Shown: positions 11,085 to 23,400, counted from the first letter of the stretch. The stretch is DNA of 64,000 bases from Glycine soja (GCF_004193775.1 NC_041016.1:39540547-39604546), one strand, 5' to 3'. Notes: generated from the sequence alone by a model not told the origin. Program-made: numbers and translations.

Positions 11085-11660
11085 CTCAAACAAACAAATC
11101 AAACGTAACAAGACAATTATAGTTGCTGTTTGAATACCTCACCCACTCAAGTGTATCACACAATTATGGCTTTTCTCTAATGAAACACTCTTGCCTTTTA
11201 CCACTCTAATTCCCCTTGAGTTCTTAGGCAATTCAAGAGATTATGGCCACAACAAAGAACAATTCACCAATATGTGTAAGGTAAGGCTAGAGAGACAAGG
11301 AAAAGGTTGACCAAGAAAAAGGCTAACAATGTTTTTAGGCACAAATGAAGGAAATAAAATTCAGAATTTAGGAATTCAAGTAACAATCCTTCATGCAACC
11401 AATATATTACCTTAAAGAGATTTTTTTTTAAAGTTCTTCAAGCATGAACCATTCAGGCCAATTTTTTTTTTTTTTTTAATTTTGATTATACGAAATTCTG
11501 CTTCTTTTTTTTTTTTTATAAAAAAGAGATCAAAAGGCTTAACTTTTGCAATGGTTCAGCCTAAAAAAATATATATGAATAAGAAGGTAATATAAATGGC
11601 AAAGAGAATAAAGAAGGATGTTACCCAATATTTCCAGCAAAGGAAGTGTTGATCCTAGAA
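11085..11660 (-). other. Family B leader (5' UTR)
   Basis: Leader of the B element, homologous to 52135-52711 on the plus strand. It has two A/T homopolymer tracts (about 11420-11525) and the block 'gtggtaaaaggcaagag' before gag, which is shared with family A leaders. No ORF supported. Confidence 0.7.
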
Positions 11661-11678
11661 CCGGAGCTCTGATTACCA
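11661..11678 (-). other. Primer-binding site of family B element
   Basis: The minus strand reads TGGTAATCAGAGCTCCGG, two bases inside the LTR. Compared with the initiator-Met complement TGGTATCAGAG it carries one extra base after TGGT. The second B copy (52118) has TGGTTATCAGAG, again with an extra base, so the insertion is a family trait and not a mutation of this copy. Confidence 0.75.
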
Positions 11679-11680
11679 AA

Positions 11681-13004
11681 TGATATGAACCCACATGGCA
11701 CAAGGGCTGACTTAGGATCGTCTAGGATTAAACCTTGATGGAAAATGCGGAAATTGATAAAATGGTTCAGCTTATATAGAAGCTTTACAGCAGATTTTAG
11801 TAATGACCCACTAACCTAGAATTAAAATAAATTAATGCCATTAACCTAGGGAATTAAAAAAAACTTAATGGCTGAGTGTGATATGAACCCTCATGGCACA
11901 AGGGCTGACTTAGGATCGTCTAGGATTAAACCTTGATGGAAAATGCGGAAATTGATTAAGGAAAGGATGGAAAATAAGGTGCTTAATTTCGTGGGTCTTA
12001 ATAAGGTGGTTCTTGGCATAAAATAGATGAATGGGATGGTAAAATGTAGGTTAAGTGGTGGCTGGACAGAAATATAGAAATGGCAATAACTGAAGCTACA
12101 GGGCTCCAAATGAGGTGATTCCGAAACGAGGTGAAAGGTCTCGTTTTGAAAGTCAATTTAGGCTCAAGAATCACTTAATTTGAGTGCGTAAAATGGGAGT
12201 TATGGCCACGAGATAATTCTGGGCAGAGGTGGATTTTCTGGAATTGTGGTTTGAAAGAACAAGGGTGAAGATGAAAGGAAGGAAAGAATCACTCTTTCCA
12301 GCGAGGGCAACACACAAAGGTTGTGAAAGTCCTTTGATACAGCCAGGGTGTTCTTGAATCACTCAAGAATTTAGGAGAATCACTCTCACTAAGATAAAAG
12401 AGATAAACTCTAATTTTCTGAATAAAACTCAACTTGTGTTTATTGATAAAATGGTTCAGCTTATATAGAAGCTTTACAGCAGATTTTAGTAATGACCCAC
12501 TAACCTAGAATTAAAATAACTTAATGCCATTAACCTAGGGAATTAAAAAAAACTTAATGGCTGAGTGTAACTGAAATTGTGGCAACCAAAAGTCACCCCC
12601 AACAGCCAACAAGTCAGCCACCATTTGGTCTCCCAAAAGGCTGATGCCTAGGTTGCCAATTGGGCCCTTATTACAACTTGAACTAAACCTAACTAAAGCT
12701 CTTTTAGTTGATTAACCCAAAACATATTTTTGGTCAGCCAACTTTACAAGGATTGGGCCATTATTTAGACAAACTAAACACTCTAAAATTGAGACAAAGT
12801 GGTGTCATTTAGTCCTCCTCCATTTGGGCCATGATACAACTCACAACCTTGGACTTTTCTCCTTGAAACTTGGGCTTGTATTCAAATAGTATGGACAGCA
12901 CTTGTTGAAGAGCTTCCTTGGCTTTCCTTGCTCTAGCCCTTGTCATAGGTCCTCCAAGTCCTTCAAGTGGATCCTTGCCCTTGCTCTTGAACATGTCCTC
13001 ATCA
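11681..13004 (-). repeat. 5' LTR of family B element, two TATA boxes
   Basis: 1324-bp LTR. The main core promoter is on the minus strand at 12461-12468 (CTATATAA), with the AATAAA signal at 12439-12444. The partial duplication 11681-11881 carries a second CTATATAA (11772-11779) but has lost the AATAAA. The U3 start overlaps the end of the pol coding sequence. It lacks the GGTCC/AAGTCC 60-bp duplication seen in the solo LTR at 31034. Confidence 0.9.
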
Positions 13005-13407
13005 TTTACTCGGCTAGAAACACAGTGGCCCAGCTCGGCAAAAAAACATTATTCATCGATATTGATAAAAAAAAATGAAAGTCGATGTCAGCCAGGAAAG
13101 ATGACCGATCGACGTCTAAAATAAAAAGCATCACCTGATGACGCCGACCGAACATTTCCTAATGGACAACATCCAAAAATTATTTAGGGATTGAATTTAA
13201 AAAATAATACCTGGCATCGGTCGTTATATAGGCCTGACTGATATTTTTCTGCCGACATTGCGCAATTCTTTTTACAAACACTGGCCGATAATATTTGTTT
13301 ACGGTAGAGGAAGTTTTTTTGTTCGGTGTTGCCAAAAAATTTACAATGTAGGTCGGCTAGGGTTTTTCGTGCGAGCTCAACCGAGGTTTTGTTTCGGCCG
13401 ACATTGG
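13005..13407. repeat. Satellite block 2 (about one diverged unit)
   Basis: Continues block 1 in register, beginning with target copy TTTAC. It is more diverged than the bulk (ATCACCTGATG, GGCATCGGTCGTTATATAGG, TTTGTTTACGGTAGAGG), as expected for the edge of an array. It ends in TTTCGGCCGACATTGG, where an A-long LTR begins. Confidence 0.9.
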
Positions 13408-13927
13408 TTATGAAGACACAACTAAGGGCAAGGACCATGAAGCACTTGAAGGGCCCATGACCAGAGGCAGACTTAAACAAGCCCAACACCTCACAAGGCT
13501 GGTCATTTGTATAGCTACCATTGATGATGATTGAAGGCCAAAGTGGAGAAAGATGAAGGCCCAGAGGCAGAGGCACTACCAAGACTATTAATTGTTGCTG
13601 AAGGCCCAAGTTAAATATGTTTTTAGTTATAATTTTTAATTATTGTAATTTTGGCCCAAACTGTTTAGAAGGCTCATGTCTATTTTTATCTTTTTGTTCA
13701 GATACACTATAAGTAGTGGTTTTTGTTTTCAATAAAAAAAACTTTTGGCATTTTTCATAAAATTGGGTGAGAGTTTCTCTCTGGGTTCCTTCTTGAACCA
13801 ATCTCAGACTTATCAAGGTAATCCTTGTGGCGTCTACCCTGACTTATCTTCCTTCACTGAAAGTGGCGTCATCCAAAAACTCCGTAGCCTGTATCAAACG
13901 ATCCGATCCTAATCAGGTTCACATCAT
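13408..13927 (+). mobile_element. A-long 5' LTR
   Basis: LTR related to family A but with a longer U3 that holds the pol C-terminal coding remnant (GPMTRGRLKQAQ-like). It then has the GGCCCAAG-rich segment, TATAAGTA and AATAAAAAA signals near 13705-13740, one 36-bp unit and the terminus TTCACATCA. The left end (ATGAAGACACAACTAAGG) is degenerate compared with the copy at 30811 and shows no target duplication. Confidence 0.8.
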
Positions 13928-14597
13928 CTGGTATCAAAGCTTCGGCTCTTGATACAGGTTCTATCCTATCCTATCCTATCCTATTTTTTTTCTTTGTGAT
14001 TTGTCTAGGTTCGTATTTTTGTCCTTGTTCTGTTATTTGCGTTCTTGTTCTTGTTTCTTGTGTCTTTCACACTTTGTGTCAAAAAAAAAAGTTGCAGAAA
14101 TTTTGAAAAAAAAAGTGGGTGTTTGATCTTTGAACACAAAATTAAGGCAGTTAGATTCTTCTCTGAATTCTGAGCGTTTTGATATATAGTGGGCCTCAAA
14201 CGGACAACCATAGCAAAAGTTATGAGCATTTGAAGTTTACTTGTCATATCTATTATCTTATGTGTTATCCTATCTAATATCTTATTTGTTATCATATCTG
14301 TTACCCAAATGAAAGGTAATCTGTTATCCAAATCCAATCTAATATATTATCCAAATCAAATCTAGTCTTTTATCCAAATCAAATTCAATCTGCTATCCAA
14401 ATCAAGTCCAAGTTGTTATCCCAAATCAAATCTGTATGTGATCATTATATTGTCTTTCCTTTTATTTTATATTACCCTGTGTGTCTAATTTGGTCCATCC
14501 AGGAACTTAAGAGGGATCACGAGTGGTAAAAGGCAAGAGGGAATACATTACACAAAAGCCTATTGAGAGCATCAAACACGAGTGTACTACCATCTAA
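13928..14597 (+). mobile_element. A-long primer-binding site and leader, truncated
   Basis: Begins with a mutated primer-binding site TGGTATCAAAGC (13930-13941; G to A at the ninth base) and continues through the family A leader to CCATCTAAA, just short of where gag starts in the copy at 1896. It passes directly into satellite. The body of the element (gag, pol, 3' LTR) is gone, so this is a 5'-end fragment. Confidence 0.8.
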
Positions 14598-17500
14598 AAA
14601 ACATTAGTCACCGATATTGATAAAAAAATGGTAGTCGATGTTGGCCAGGAAAGATGACCGATCCAGGTCTAAAAAGAAGAATTACCGGAAGACGACGATC
14701 TAACATTTCCTAAAAGACATCGTCCAAATATTATCGGGGGATTGAATAGAAAAAAACAATAGCGGACATTGGTCGTTAATTGCCCCGATTGATATTTATC
14801 TATCGACATTGTGGAATTTCATTTCCAAACGCTGGCCGATAATATTTGTTACGGTATAGGAATCTTTGTTGTTCGTTGTGGCCTATAAAACTTACAATGT
14901 AGGTCGGCTTTGTTTTTTCGTGCGGGCTCAACCGAAGTTGTGTTTCAGCAGACACTGGCATGTACTCATTTACTCGGCTTGAAAAACATTGGTCCACCTC
15001 GACAAAAAAACATTATTCACCGATATTGATAAAAAAAATGGTAGTCGATGTCTGCCAGGAAAGATGACCGATCCAGGTCTAAAAAGAAGAATCACCGGAA
15101 GACGACGATCGAACATTTCCTAATAGACATCATCCAAATATTATCGGGGAATTTATAGAAAAAACAATACCGGACATTGGTCGTTAAATAGCCCCGACTG
15201 ATATTTTTCAACCGACATTGCACAGTATTTTTTACAAACGTTGCCCGATAATATTTTTATACGATAGAGGAAGTTTTTTTGTTCGGTGTCGCCTACAAAA
15301 ATTACAATGTGGGTTGGCTAGGTTTCCTCGTGCGAGCAGAACCGAAGTTGTGTTTCGGCCGACACTGGCATGTTCTCATTTAGTCGGCCAAGAAAACATT
15401 ACTCCACCTCGGAAAAAAAAAACATGATTCACCGATATTGATCGAAAAAAAGGCTTGATGACGTCGGTCAGGAAAGATGACCGATCCAGGTCTAAAAAGA
15501 AGAAGAATCACCGGAAGACGACGATCGAACATTTCCTAATAGACATCGTCCAAATATTATCGGGGGATTGAATAGAAAAAGACAATAGCGGACATTGGTC
15601 GTTAATAGCCCCGATTGATATTTATCTATCGACATTGTGGAATTTCAAATCCAAACGCTGGCCGATAATATTTTTTACGGTATAGGAAGTTTTGATGATC
15701 GCTTTCCCCTATAAAACTTACAATGTAGGTCGGCTTTGTTTTTTCGTGCGAGCTCAACCGAAGTTGTGTTTCGGCCGACACTGGCATGTACTCATTTACT
15801 CGGCTTGAAAATCATTGGCCCACCTCGACAAAAAAACATTATTCACCGATATTGATAAAAAAAATGGTAGTCGATGTTGGCCAGAAAAGATGACCGATAC
15901 AGGTCTAAAAAAGAAGAATCATCGGATGACGCCGATCGAACATTTCCTAATAGACATCGTCGAAATATTATCGGGGAATGTATAGAAAAAACAATAGCGG
16001 ACATTGGTCGTTAAATAGCCCCGATTGATATTTATCTATCGACATTGTGGAATTTCATTTACAAACGCTTGCCGATAATTTTTTTTACGGTATAGGAAGT
16101 TGTGTTTTTCGTTGTGGCCTATTAAACTTACAATGTAGGTCGGCTTTGTTTTTTCGTGCGAGCTCAACCGAAGTTGTGTTTCGGCCGACACTGGCATGTA
16201 CTCATTTACTCGGCTAGAAAAACATTGGCCCACCTCGACAAAAACATTATTCACCGATATTGATAAAAAAAATGGTAGTGGATGTCGGCTAGGAAAGATG
16301 ACCGATCCAGGTCTAAAAAGAAGAATCACCGGAAGACGACGATCGAACATTTCCTAATAAACATCGTCCAAATATTATCGGGGGATTGAATAGAAAAAGA
16401 CAATAGCGGACATTGGTCGTTAATAGCCCCGATTGATATTTATCTATCGACATTGTGGAATTTCATTTACAAACGCTGACCGATAATATTTTTTACGGTA
16501 TAGGAAGTTGTGTTGTTCGTTGTGGCCTATTAAACTTACAATGTCGGTCGGCTTTGTCTTTTCGTGCGAGCTCAACCGAAGTTGTGTTTCGGCCGACACT
16601 GGCATGTACACATTTACTCGGCTAGAAAAACATTGGCCCACCACGACAAAAAAACATTGTTCACCGATATTGATAAAAAAATGGTAGTCGACGTCGGCCA
16701 GGAAAGATGACCGATCCAGGTCTAAAAAAGAAGAATCACTGGAAGACGCCGATAGAACATTTCCTAATAGACATCGTCCAAATATTATCGGGGGATTGAA
16801 TAGAAAAAAACAATAGCGGACATTGGTCGTTAATTGCCCCGATTGATATTTATCTATCGACATTGTGGAATTTCATTTCCAAACGCTGGCCGATAATATT
16901 TTTTACGGTATAGGAATCTTTGTTGTTCGCAATAGCCTATAAAACTTACAATGTAGGTCGGCTTTGTCTATTCGTGCGAGCTCAACCGAAGTTGTGTTTC
17001 GGCCGACACTGGCATGTACTCTTTTACTCGGCTAGAAAAACATTGGCCCACCACGACAAAAAAACATTGTTCACCGATATTGATAAAAAAAAATGGTAGT
17101 CGATGTCGGCCAGGAAAGATGACCGATCCAGGTCTAAAAAAGAAGAATCACCGGAAGACGCCGATAGAACATTTCCTAATAGACATCGTCGAAATATTAT
17201 CGGGGAATGTATAGAAAAAACAATACCGGACATTGGTCGTTAAATAGCCCTGATCGATATTTATCTATCGACATTGTGGAATTTCATTTCCAAACGCTGG
17301 CCGATAATATTTTTTACGGTATCGGAAGTAGTGTTGTTCGTTGTGGCCTATTAAACTTACAATGTAGGTCGGCTTTGTCTTTTCGTGCGAGCTCAACTGA
17401 AGTTGTGTTTCGGCCGCACTGGCATGTACTCATTTATTCGGCTAGAAAAACATTGGCCCACCACGACAAAAAAACATTGTTCACCGATACTGATAAACAA

Positions 17501-18377
17501 AATGGTAGTCGACGTCGGCCAGGAAAGATGACTGATCCAGGTCTAAAAAAGAAGAATCGCCGGTAGACGCCGATAGAACATTTCCTAATAGACATCGTCC
17601 AAATATTATCGGGGGATTGAATAGAAAAAAACAATAGCGGACATTGGTCGTTAATTGCCCCGATTGATATTTATCTATCGACATTGTGGAATTTCATTTC
17701 CAAACGCTGGCCGATAATATTTTTTACGGTATAGGAATCTTTGTTGTTCGCTGTGGCCTATAAAACTTACAATGTTGGTCGGCTTTGTTTTTTCGTGCGG
17801 GCTCAACCGAAGTTGTGTTTCGGCCAACACTGGCATGTACTCATTTACTCAGCTTGAAAAACATTGGCCCACCTCGACTAAAAAACATTATTCAGCGATA
17901 TTGATACAAAAATGGTAGTCGATGTCTGCCAGGAAAGATGACCGATCCAGGTCTAAAAAGAAGAATCACCGGAAGACGACGATCGAACATTTCCTAATAG
18001 ACATCGTCCAAATATTATCGGGGGATTGAATAGAAAAAGACAATAGCGGACATTGGTCGTTAATAGCCCCGATTGATATTTATCTATCGACATTGTGGAA
18101 TTTCATTTCCAAACGCTGGCCGATAATATTTTTTACGGTATAGGAATCTTTGTTGTTCGCTGTGGCCAATAAAACTTACAATGTAGGTCGGCTTTGTCTA
18201 TTCGTGCGAGCTCAACCGAAGTTGTGTTTCGGCCGACACTGGCATGTACTCATTTACTAGGCTTGAAAAACATTGGCCCGCCTCGACAAAAAAACATTAT
18301 TCACCGATATTGATAAAAAAAATGGTAGTCGATGTCGGCCAGGAAAGATGACCGATCCAAGTCTAAAAAGAAGAATC
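14598..18377. repeat. Satellite block 3 (about nine units)
   Basis: Roughly nine head-to-tail 410-bp units, interrupted only by small indels. One unit at about 15150-15560 is strongly divergent (CCCGATAATATTTTTATACG, CTCGGCCAAGAAAACATTACTCC). Units around 16440-17700 share the variant CACCACGACAAAAAAACATT, in place of CACCTCGAC, and form a subfamily. It ends with GAATC (18373-18377), the target duplication of the solo LTR. Confidence 0.95.
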
Positions 18378-18968
18378 TGATGATAATCATGAAACAGGCC
18401 GAATACAGTCTAAAGGCCCAAGTGGAGAAGGACAAAACCCCCGAGTGGAGAAGGATGAAGGCCCAAGTGGAGAAGGATGAAGGCCGAGAGGCAGAGACAC
18501 TATCAAGACTATTAATTGTTGCGGAAGGCCCAAACTAATTTGAAGGCCCAAGTTAAATAAGTTTTTAGTTATAATTTATTTTTATTGTAATTTTGGCCCC
18601 AACTGTCTAGAAGACCCATGTCTATTTTTATCTTTTTGTTCAGATATATAAGTATTTGTTTTTGTTTTCAATAAAAAAACTTTTGGCATTTTGATAAAAT
18701 TTGGTGGGTTTCTCTCTGGGTTCCTAGTTGAACCGATCTCAGACTTATCAAGGTAATCCTTATGGCGTCTGTCCAGACTTATCTTCCTTCACCGGAAGTG
18801 GCGTCTACCCTGACTTATCTTCCTTCACTGGAAGTGGTGTCTACCCAGACTTATCTTCCTTCACCGGAAGTGGTGTCTACCCTGACTTATCTTCCTTCAC
18901 TGGAAGTGGCATCATCCAAATCTTCGTAGCCTGTATCAAGTGATCCGTTCCTAGTCAGGTTCACATCA
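18378..18968 (+). mobile_element. Solo family A LTR with GAATC target duplication
   Basis: 591-bp LTR from TGATGATAATCATG to TTCACATCA, flanked by GAATC (18373-18377 and 18969-18973). It contains U3 repeats of about 21-24 bp (GCCCAAGTGGAGAAGGA), TATATAAGTA near 18645, AATAAAAAA near 18672 and four exact-length 36-bp units (18764-18907). The surrounding satellite runs on in register. No internal sequence remains. Confidence 0.95.
18764..18907. repeat. 36-bp LTR minisatellite, 4 units
   Basis: Four 36-bp units (GGCGTCTACCCTGACTTATC / TTCCTTCACTGGAAGT). Units alternate between ACCCTGAC and ACCCAGAC and between ACCGGAAG and ACTGGAAG. Being a multiple of three, the array reads through as a peptide repeat YPDLSSFTGSGV; I regard that as a by-product. 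Confidence 0.9.
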
Positions 18969-19792
18969 GAATCACCGGAAGACGACGATCGAACATTTCC
19001 TAATAGACATCGTCCAAATATTATCGGGGGATGGAATAGAAAAAAACAATAGCGGACATTGGTCGTTAATTGCCCCGATTGATATTTATCTATCGACATT
19101 GTGGAATTTCATTTCCAAACGCTGGCCGATAATATTTTTTACGGTATAGGAATCTTTGTTGTTCGCTGTGGCCTATAAAGCTTACAATGTAGGCCGGCTT
19201 TGTTTTTTCGTGCAGGCTCAACCGAAGTTGTGTTTCGGCTGACACTAGCATGTACTCATTTACTCGGCTTGAAAAACATTGGCCCACCTCGACAAAAAAA
19301 CATTATTCACCGATATTGATAAAAAAATGGAAGTCGATGTCTGCCAGGAAAGATGACCGATCCAGGTCTAAAAAGAAGAATCACCGGAAGATGACGATCG
19401 AACATTTCCTAATAGACATCGTCCAAATATTATCGGGGGATTGAATAGAAAAAGACAATAGCGGACATTGGTCGTTAATAGCTCCGATTGATATTTATCT
19501 ATCGACATTGTGGAATTTCATTTCCAAACGCTGGCCGATAATATTTTTTACGGTATAGGAATCTTTGTTGTTCGCTGTGGCCAATAAAATTTACAATGTA
19601 GGTCGGCTTTGTCTATTCGTGCGAGCTCAACCGAAGTTGTGTTTCGGCCGACACTGGCATGAACTCATTTACTCGGCTTGAAAAACATTGGCCCACCTCG
19701 ACAAAAAAACATTATTCACCGATATTGATAAAAAAAATGGTAGTCAATGTCGGCCAGGAAAGATGACCGATCCAAGTCTAAAAAGAAGAATC
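18969..19792. repeat. Satellite block 4 (two units)
   Basis: Two units lying between the two solo LTRs. The first has the rare variant GGGGGATGGAATAG, which recurs at the same place after the second solo LTR. The block is therefore part of a larger duplicated segment (LTR plus two units, period about 1415 bp). Confidence 0.95.
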
Positions 19793-20408
19793 TGATGAGA
19801 ATCATGAAACAAGCCAAATACAGTCTAAAGGCCCAAGTGGAGAAGGACGAAGGCCCAAGTGGAGAAGGACAAAGCCCCCGAGTGGAGAAGGATGAAGGCC
19901 CAAGTGGAGAAGGATGAAGGCCGAGAGGCAGAGACACTATCAAGACTATTAATTGTTGCTGAAGGCCCAAATTAATTTGAAGGCCCAAGTTAAATAAGTT
20001 TTTAGTTATAATTTATTTTTATTGTAATTTTGGCCCAAACTGTATAGAAGGCCCATGTCTATTTTTTTCTTTTTGTTCAGATACACTATAAGTATTTGTT
20101 TTTGTTTTCAATAAAAAAACTTTTGGCATTTTGATAAAATTTGGTGAGTTTCTCTCTGCGTTCCTAGTTGAACCAATCTCAGACTTATCAAGGTAGTCCT
20201 TGTGGAGTCTGTCCAGACTTATCTTCCTTCACCGGAAGTGGCGTCTACCCTGACTTATCTTCCTTCACTGGAAGTGGCGTCTACCCAGACTTATCTTCCT
20301 TCACCGGAAGTGGTGTCTACCCTGACTTATCTTCCTTCACTGGAAGTGGCGTCATCCAAATCTTCGTAGCCTGTATCAAGTGATCCGTTCCTAGTCAGGT
20401 TCACATCA
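19793..20408 (+). mobile_element. Solo family A LTR, second copy, same GAATC site
   Basis: 616-bp LTR, TGATGAGAATCATG to TTCACATCA, with GAATC on both sides (19788-19792 and 20409-20413). It differs from the copy at 18378 mainly by one extra U3 repeat unit of about 24 bp and scattered substitutions. It has four 36-bp units (20204-20347). Same satellite position, same target sequence and shared flanking variants point to duplication of one insertion rather than two hits. Confidence 0.95.
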
Positions 20409-23400
20409 GAATCACCGGAAGACTACGATCGAACATTTCCTAATAGACATCGTCCAAATATTATCGGGGGATGGAATAGAAAAAAACAATAGCGGACATT
20501 GGTCGTTAATAGCACCGATTGATATTTATCTATCGACATTGTGGAATTTCATTTCCAAACGCTGGCCGATAATATTGTTTACGGTATAGGAATCTTTGTT
20601 GTTCGCTGTGGCCTATAAAGCTTACAATGTAGGTCGGCTTTGTTTTTTCGTGCGGGCTCAACCGAAGTTGTGTTTCGGCTGACACTGGCATGTACTCATT
20701 TACTCGGCTTGAAAAACATTGGCCCACCTCGACAAAAAAACATTATTCACCGATATTGATAAAAAAATGGTAGTCGATGTCTGCCAGGAAAGATGACCGA
20801 TCCAGGTCTAAAAAGAAGAATCACCGGAAGATGACGATCGAACATTTCCTAATAGACATCGTCCAAATATTATCGGGGGATTGAATAGAAAAAGACAATA
20901 GCGGACATTGGTCGTTAAATAGCCCCGATTGATATTTATCTATCGACATTGTGGAATTTCAATTCCAAACGCTTGCCGATAATATTTTTTACGGTATAGG
21001 AAGTTTTGTTGATCGCTTGCGCCTATAAAACTTACAATGTAGGTCGGCTTTGTTTTTTCGTGCGAGCTCAACCGAAGTTGTGTTTCGGCCGACACTGGCA
21101 TGTACTCATTTACTCGGCTTGAAAAACATTGGCCCACCTCGACAAAAAAACAATATTCACCGATATTGATAAAAAAAATGGTAGTCGATGTTTGCCAGGA
21201 AAGATGACCGATCCAGGTCTAAAAAAGAAGAATCACCGGATGACGCCGATCGAACATTTCCTACTAGACATCGTCGAAATATTATCGGGGAATGTATAGA
21301 AAAAACAATACCGAACATTGGTCGTTAAGAGCCCCGATTGATATTTATCTATCGACATTGTGGAATTTCATTTCCAAGCGCTGGCCGATAATATTTTTTA
21401 CGGTATAGGAAGTTTAGTTGATCGCTGTGGCCTATAAAACTCACAATGTAGGTCGGCTTTGTTTTTTCGTGCGAGCTCAACCGAAGTTGTGTTTCGGCCG
21501 ACACTGGCATGTACTCATTTAATTGGCTAGAAAAACATTGGCCCACCTCGACAAAAAAACATTATTCACCGATATTGATAAAAAAAATGGTAGTCGATGT
21601 TGGCCAGAAAAGTTGACCGATCCAGGTCTAAAAAAGAAGAATCACCGGATGACGCCGATCGAACATTTCCTAATAGACATCGTCGAAATATTATCGGGGA
21701 ATGTATAGAAAAAACAATACCGGACATTGGTCATTAAATAGCCCCGATTGATATTTATGTATCGACATTGTGGAATTTCATTTCCAAATGCTTGCCGATA
21801 ATATTTTTTACGGTATAGGAATTTGTGTTGTTCGTTGTGGCCTATTAAACTTACAATGTAGGTCGGCTTTGTTTTTTCGTGCGAGCTCAACCGAAGTTGT
21901 GTTTCGGCCGACACTGTCATGTACTCATTTACTCGGCTTGAAAAACATTGGCCCACCTCGAAAAAAAAACAATATTCACCGATATTGATAAAAAAAATGG
22001 TAGTCGATGTTTGCCAGGAAAGATGACCGATCCAGGTCTAAAAAAGAAGAATCACCGGATGACGCCGATCGAACATTTCCTACTAGACATCGTCGAAATA
22101 TTATCGGGGAATGTATAGAAAAAACAATACCGAACATTGGTCGTTAAGAGCCCCGATTGATATTTATCTATCGACATTGTGGAATTTCATTTCCAAGCGC
22201 TGGCCGATAATATTTTTTACGGTATAGGAAATTTTGTTGATCGCTGTGGCCTATAAAACTCACAATGTAGGTCGGCTTTGTTTTTTCGTGCGAGCTCAAC
22301 CGAAGTTGTGTTTCGGCCGACACTGGCATGTACTCATTTAATCGGCTAGAAAAACATTGGCCCACCTCGACAAAAAAACATTATTCACCGATATTGATAA
22401 AAAAAATGGTAGTCGATGTTGGCCAGAAAAGTTGACCGATCCAGGTCTAAAAAAGAAGAATCACCGGATGACGCCGATCGAACATTTCCTAATAGACATC
22501 GTCGAAATATTATCGGGGAATGTATAGAAAAAACAATACCGGACATTGGTCATTAAATAGCCCCGATTGATATTTATGTATCGACATTGTGGAATTTCAT
22601 TTCCAAATGCTTGCCGATAATATTTTTTACGGTATAGGAATTTGTGTTGTTCGTTGTGGCCTATTAAACTTACAATGTAGGTCGGCTTTGTTTTTTCGTG
22701 CGAGCTCAACCGAAGTTGTGTTTCGGCCGACACTGGCATGTACTCATTTACTCGGCTTGAAAAACATTGGCCCACCTCGACAAAAAAACAATATTCACCG
22801 ATATTGATAAAAAAAAATGGTAGTCGATGTTTGCCAGGAAAGATGACCGATCCAGGTCTAAAAAAGAAGAATCACCGGATGACGCCGATCGAACATTTCC
22901 TACTAGACATCGTCGAAATATTATCGGGGAATGTATAGAAAAAACAATACCGAACATTGGTCGTTAAGAGCCCCGATTGATATTTATCTATCGACATTGT
23001 GGAATTTCATTTCCAAGCGCTGGCCGATAATATTTTTTACGGTATAGGAAATTTTGTTGATCGCTGTGGCCTATAAAACTCACAATGTAGGTCGGCTTTG
23101 TTTTTTCGTGCGAGCTCAACCGAAGTTGTGTTTCGGCCGACACTGGCATGTACTCATTTAATCGGCTAGAAAAACATTGGCCCACCTCGACAAAAAAACA
23201 TTATTCACCGATATTGATAAAAAAATGGTAGTCGATGTTGGCCAGAAAAGTTGACCGATCCAGGTCTAAAAAAGAAGAATCACCGGATGACGCCGATCGA
23301 ACATTTCCTAATAGACATCGTCGAAATATTATCGGGGAATGTATAGAAAAAACAATACCGGACATTGGTAATTAAATAGCCCCGATTGATATTTATGTAT

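Larger units (their letters stand above)
5435..13004 (-). mobile_element. Complete Ty3/gypsy family B element (CRM-like), TTTAC target duplication
   Basis: Full-length 7570-bp LTR retrotransposon in the satellite, flanked by TTTAC (5430-5434 and 13005-13009). Order in its own direction: 5' LTR 11681-13004, primer-binding site, leader, gag, protease remnant, RT, RNase H, integrase, polypurine tract, 3' LTR 5435-6759. Aligned by eye, the LTRs differ by 9 substitutions and one 1-bp indel over about 1324 bp (about 0.7%). At a commonly used plant rate of 1.3e-8 per site per year that is a few hundred thousand years (inference). It is young but has at least three disabling lesions: protease active site deleted, RT catalytic Asp changed, integrase frameshift. 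The pol frame entering the LTR and the GPMTRARARKAKEAL C-terminus fit the CRM clade, so I infer CRM-like. No classical chromodomain is evident. Confidence 0.93.

Noticed and set aside
13184..13609. A 141-codon minus frame across satellite and LTR.
   Set aside because: It spans a satellite/LTR junction antisense to LTR sequence; chance frame.
18728..18943. Plus-strand frame coding YPDLSSFTGSGV repeats.
   Set aside because: A by-product of the 36-bp unit (12 codons) in a solo LTR; no start context, and copy number differs between LTRs.
20530..20727. A 65-codon minus-strand frame (MGQCFSSRVNEYMPVSAETQ...) in almost every satellite unit, and a plus-strand frame of about 96 codons opposite it.
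   Set aside because: It recurs because the units are copies of each other. Both strands are open at once, the unit length (409-411) is not a multiple of three, many units break the frame, and there is no promoter or family similarity.
20941..21350. CENP-B-box-like sites (TTCG...A..CGGG) in the satellite.
   Set aside because: TTTTTCGTGCGAGCTC and its GCGGGCTC variant do not fit the 17-bp consensus, and a CENP-B box role is not established in plants.
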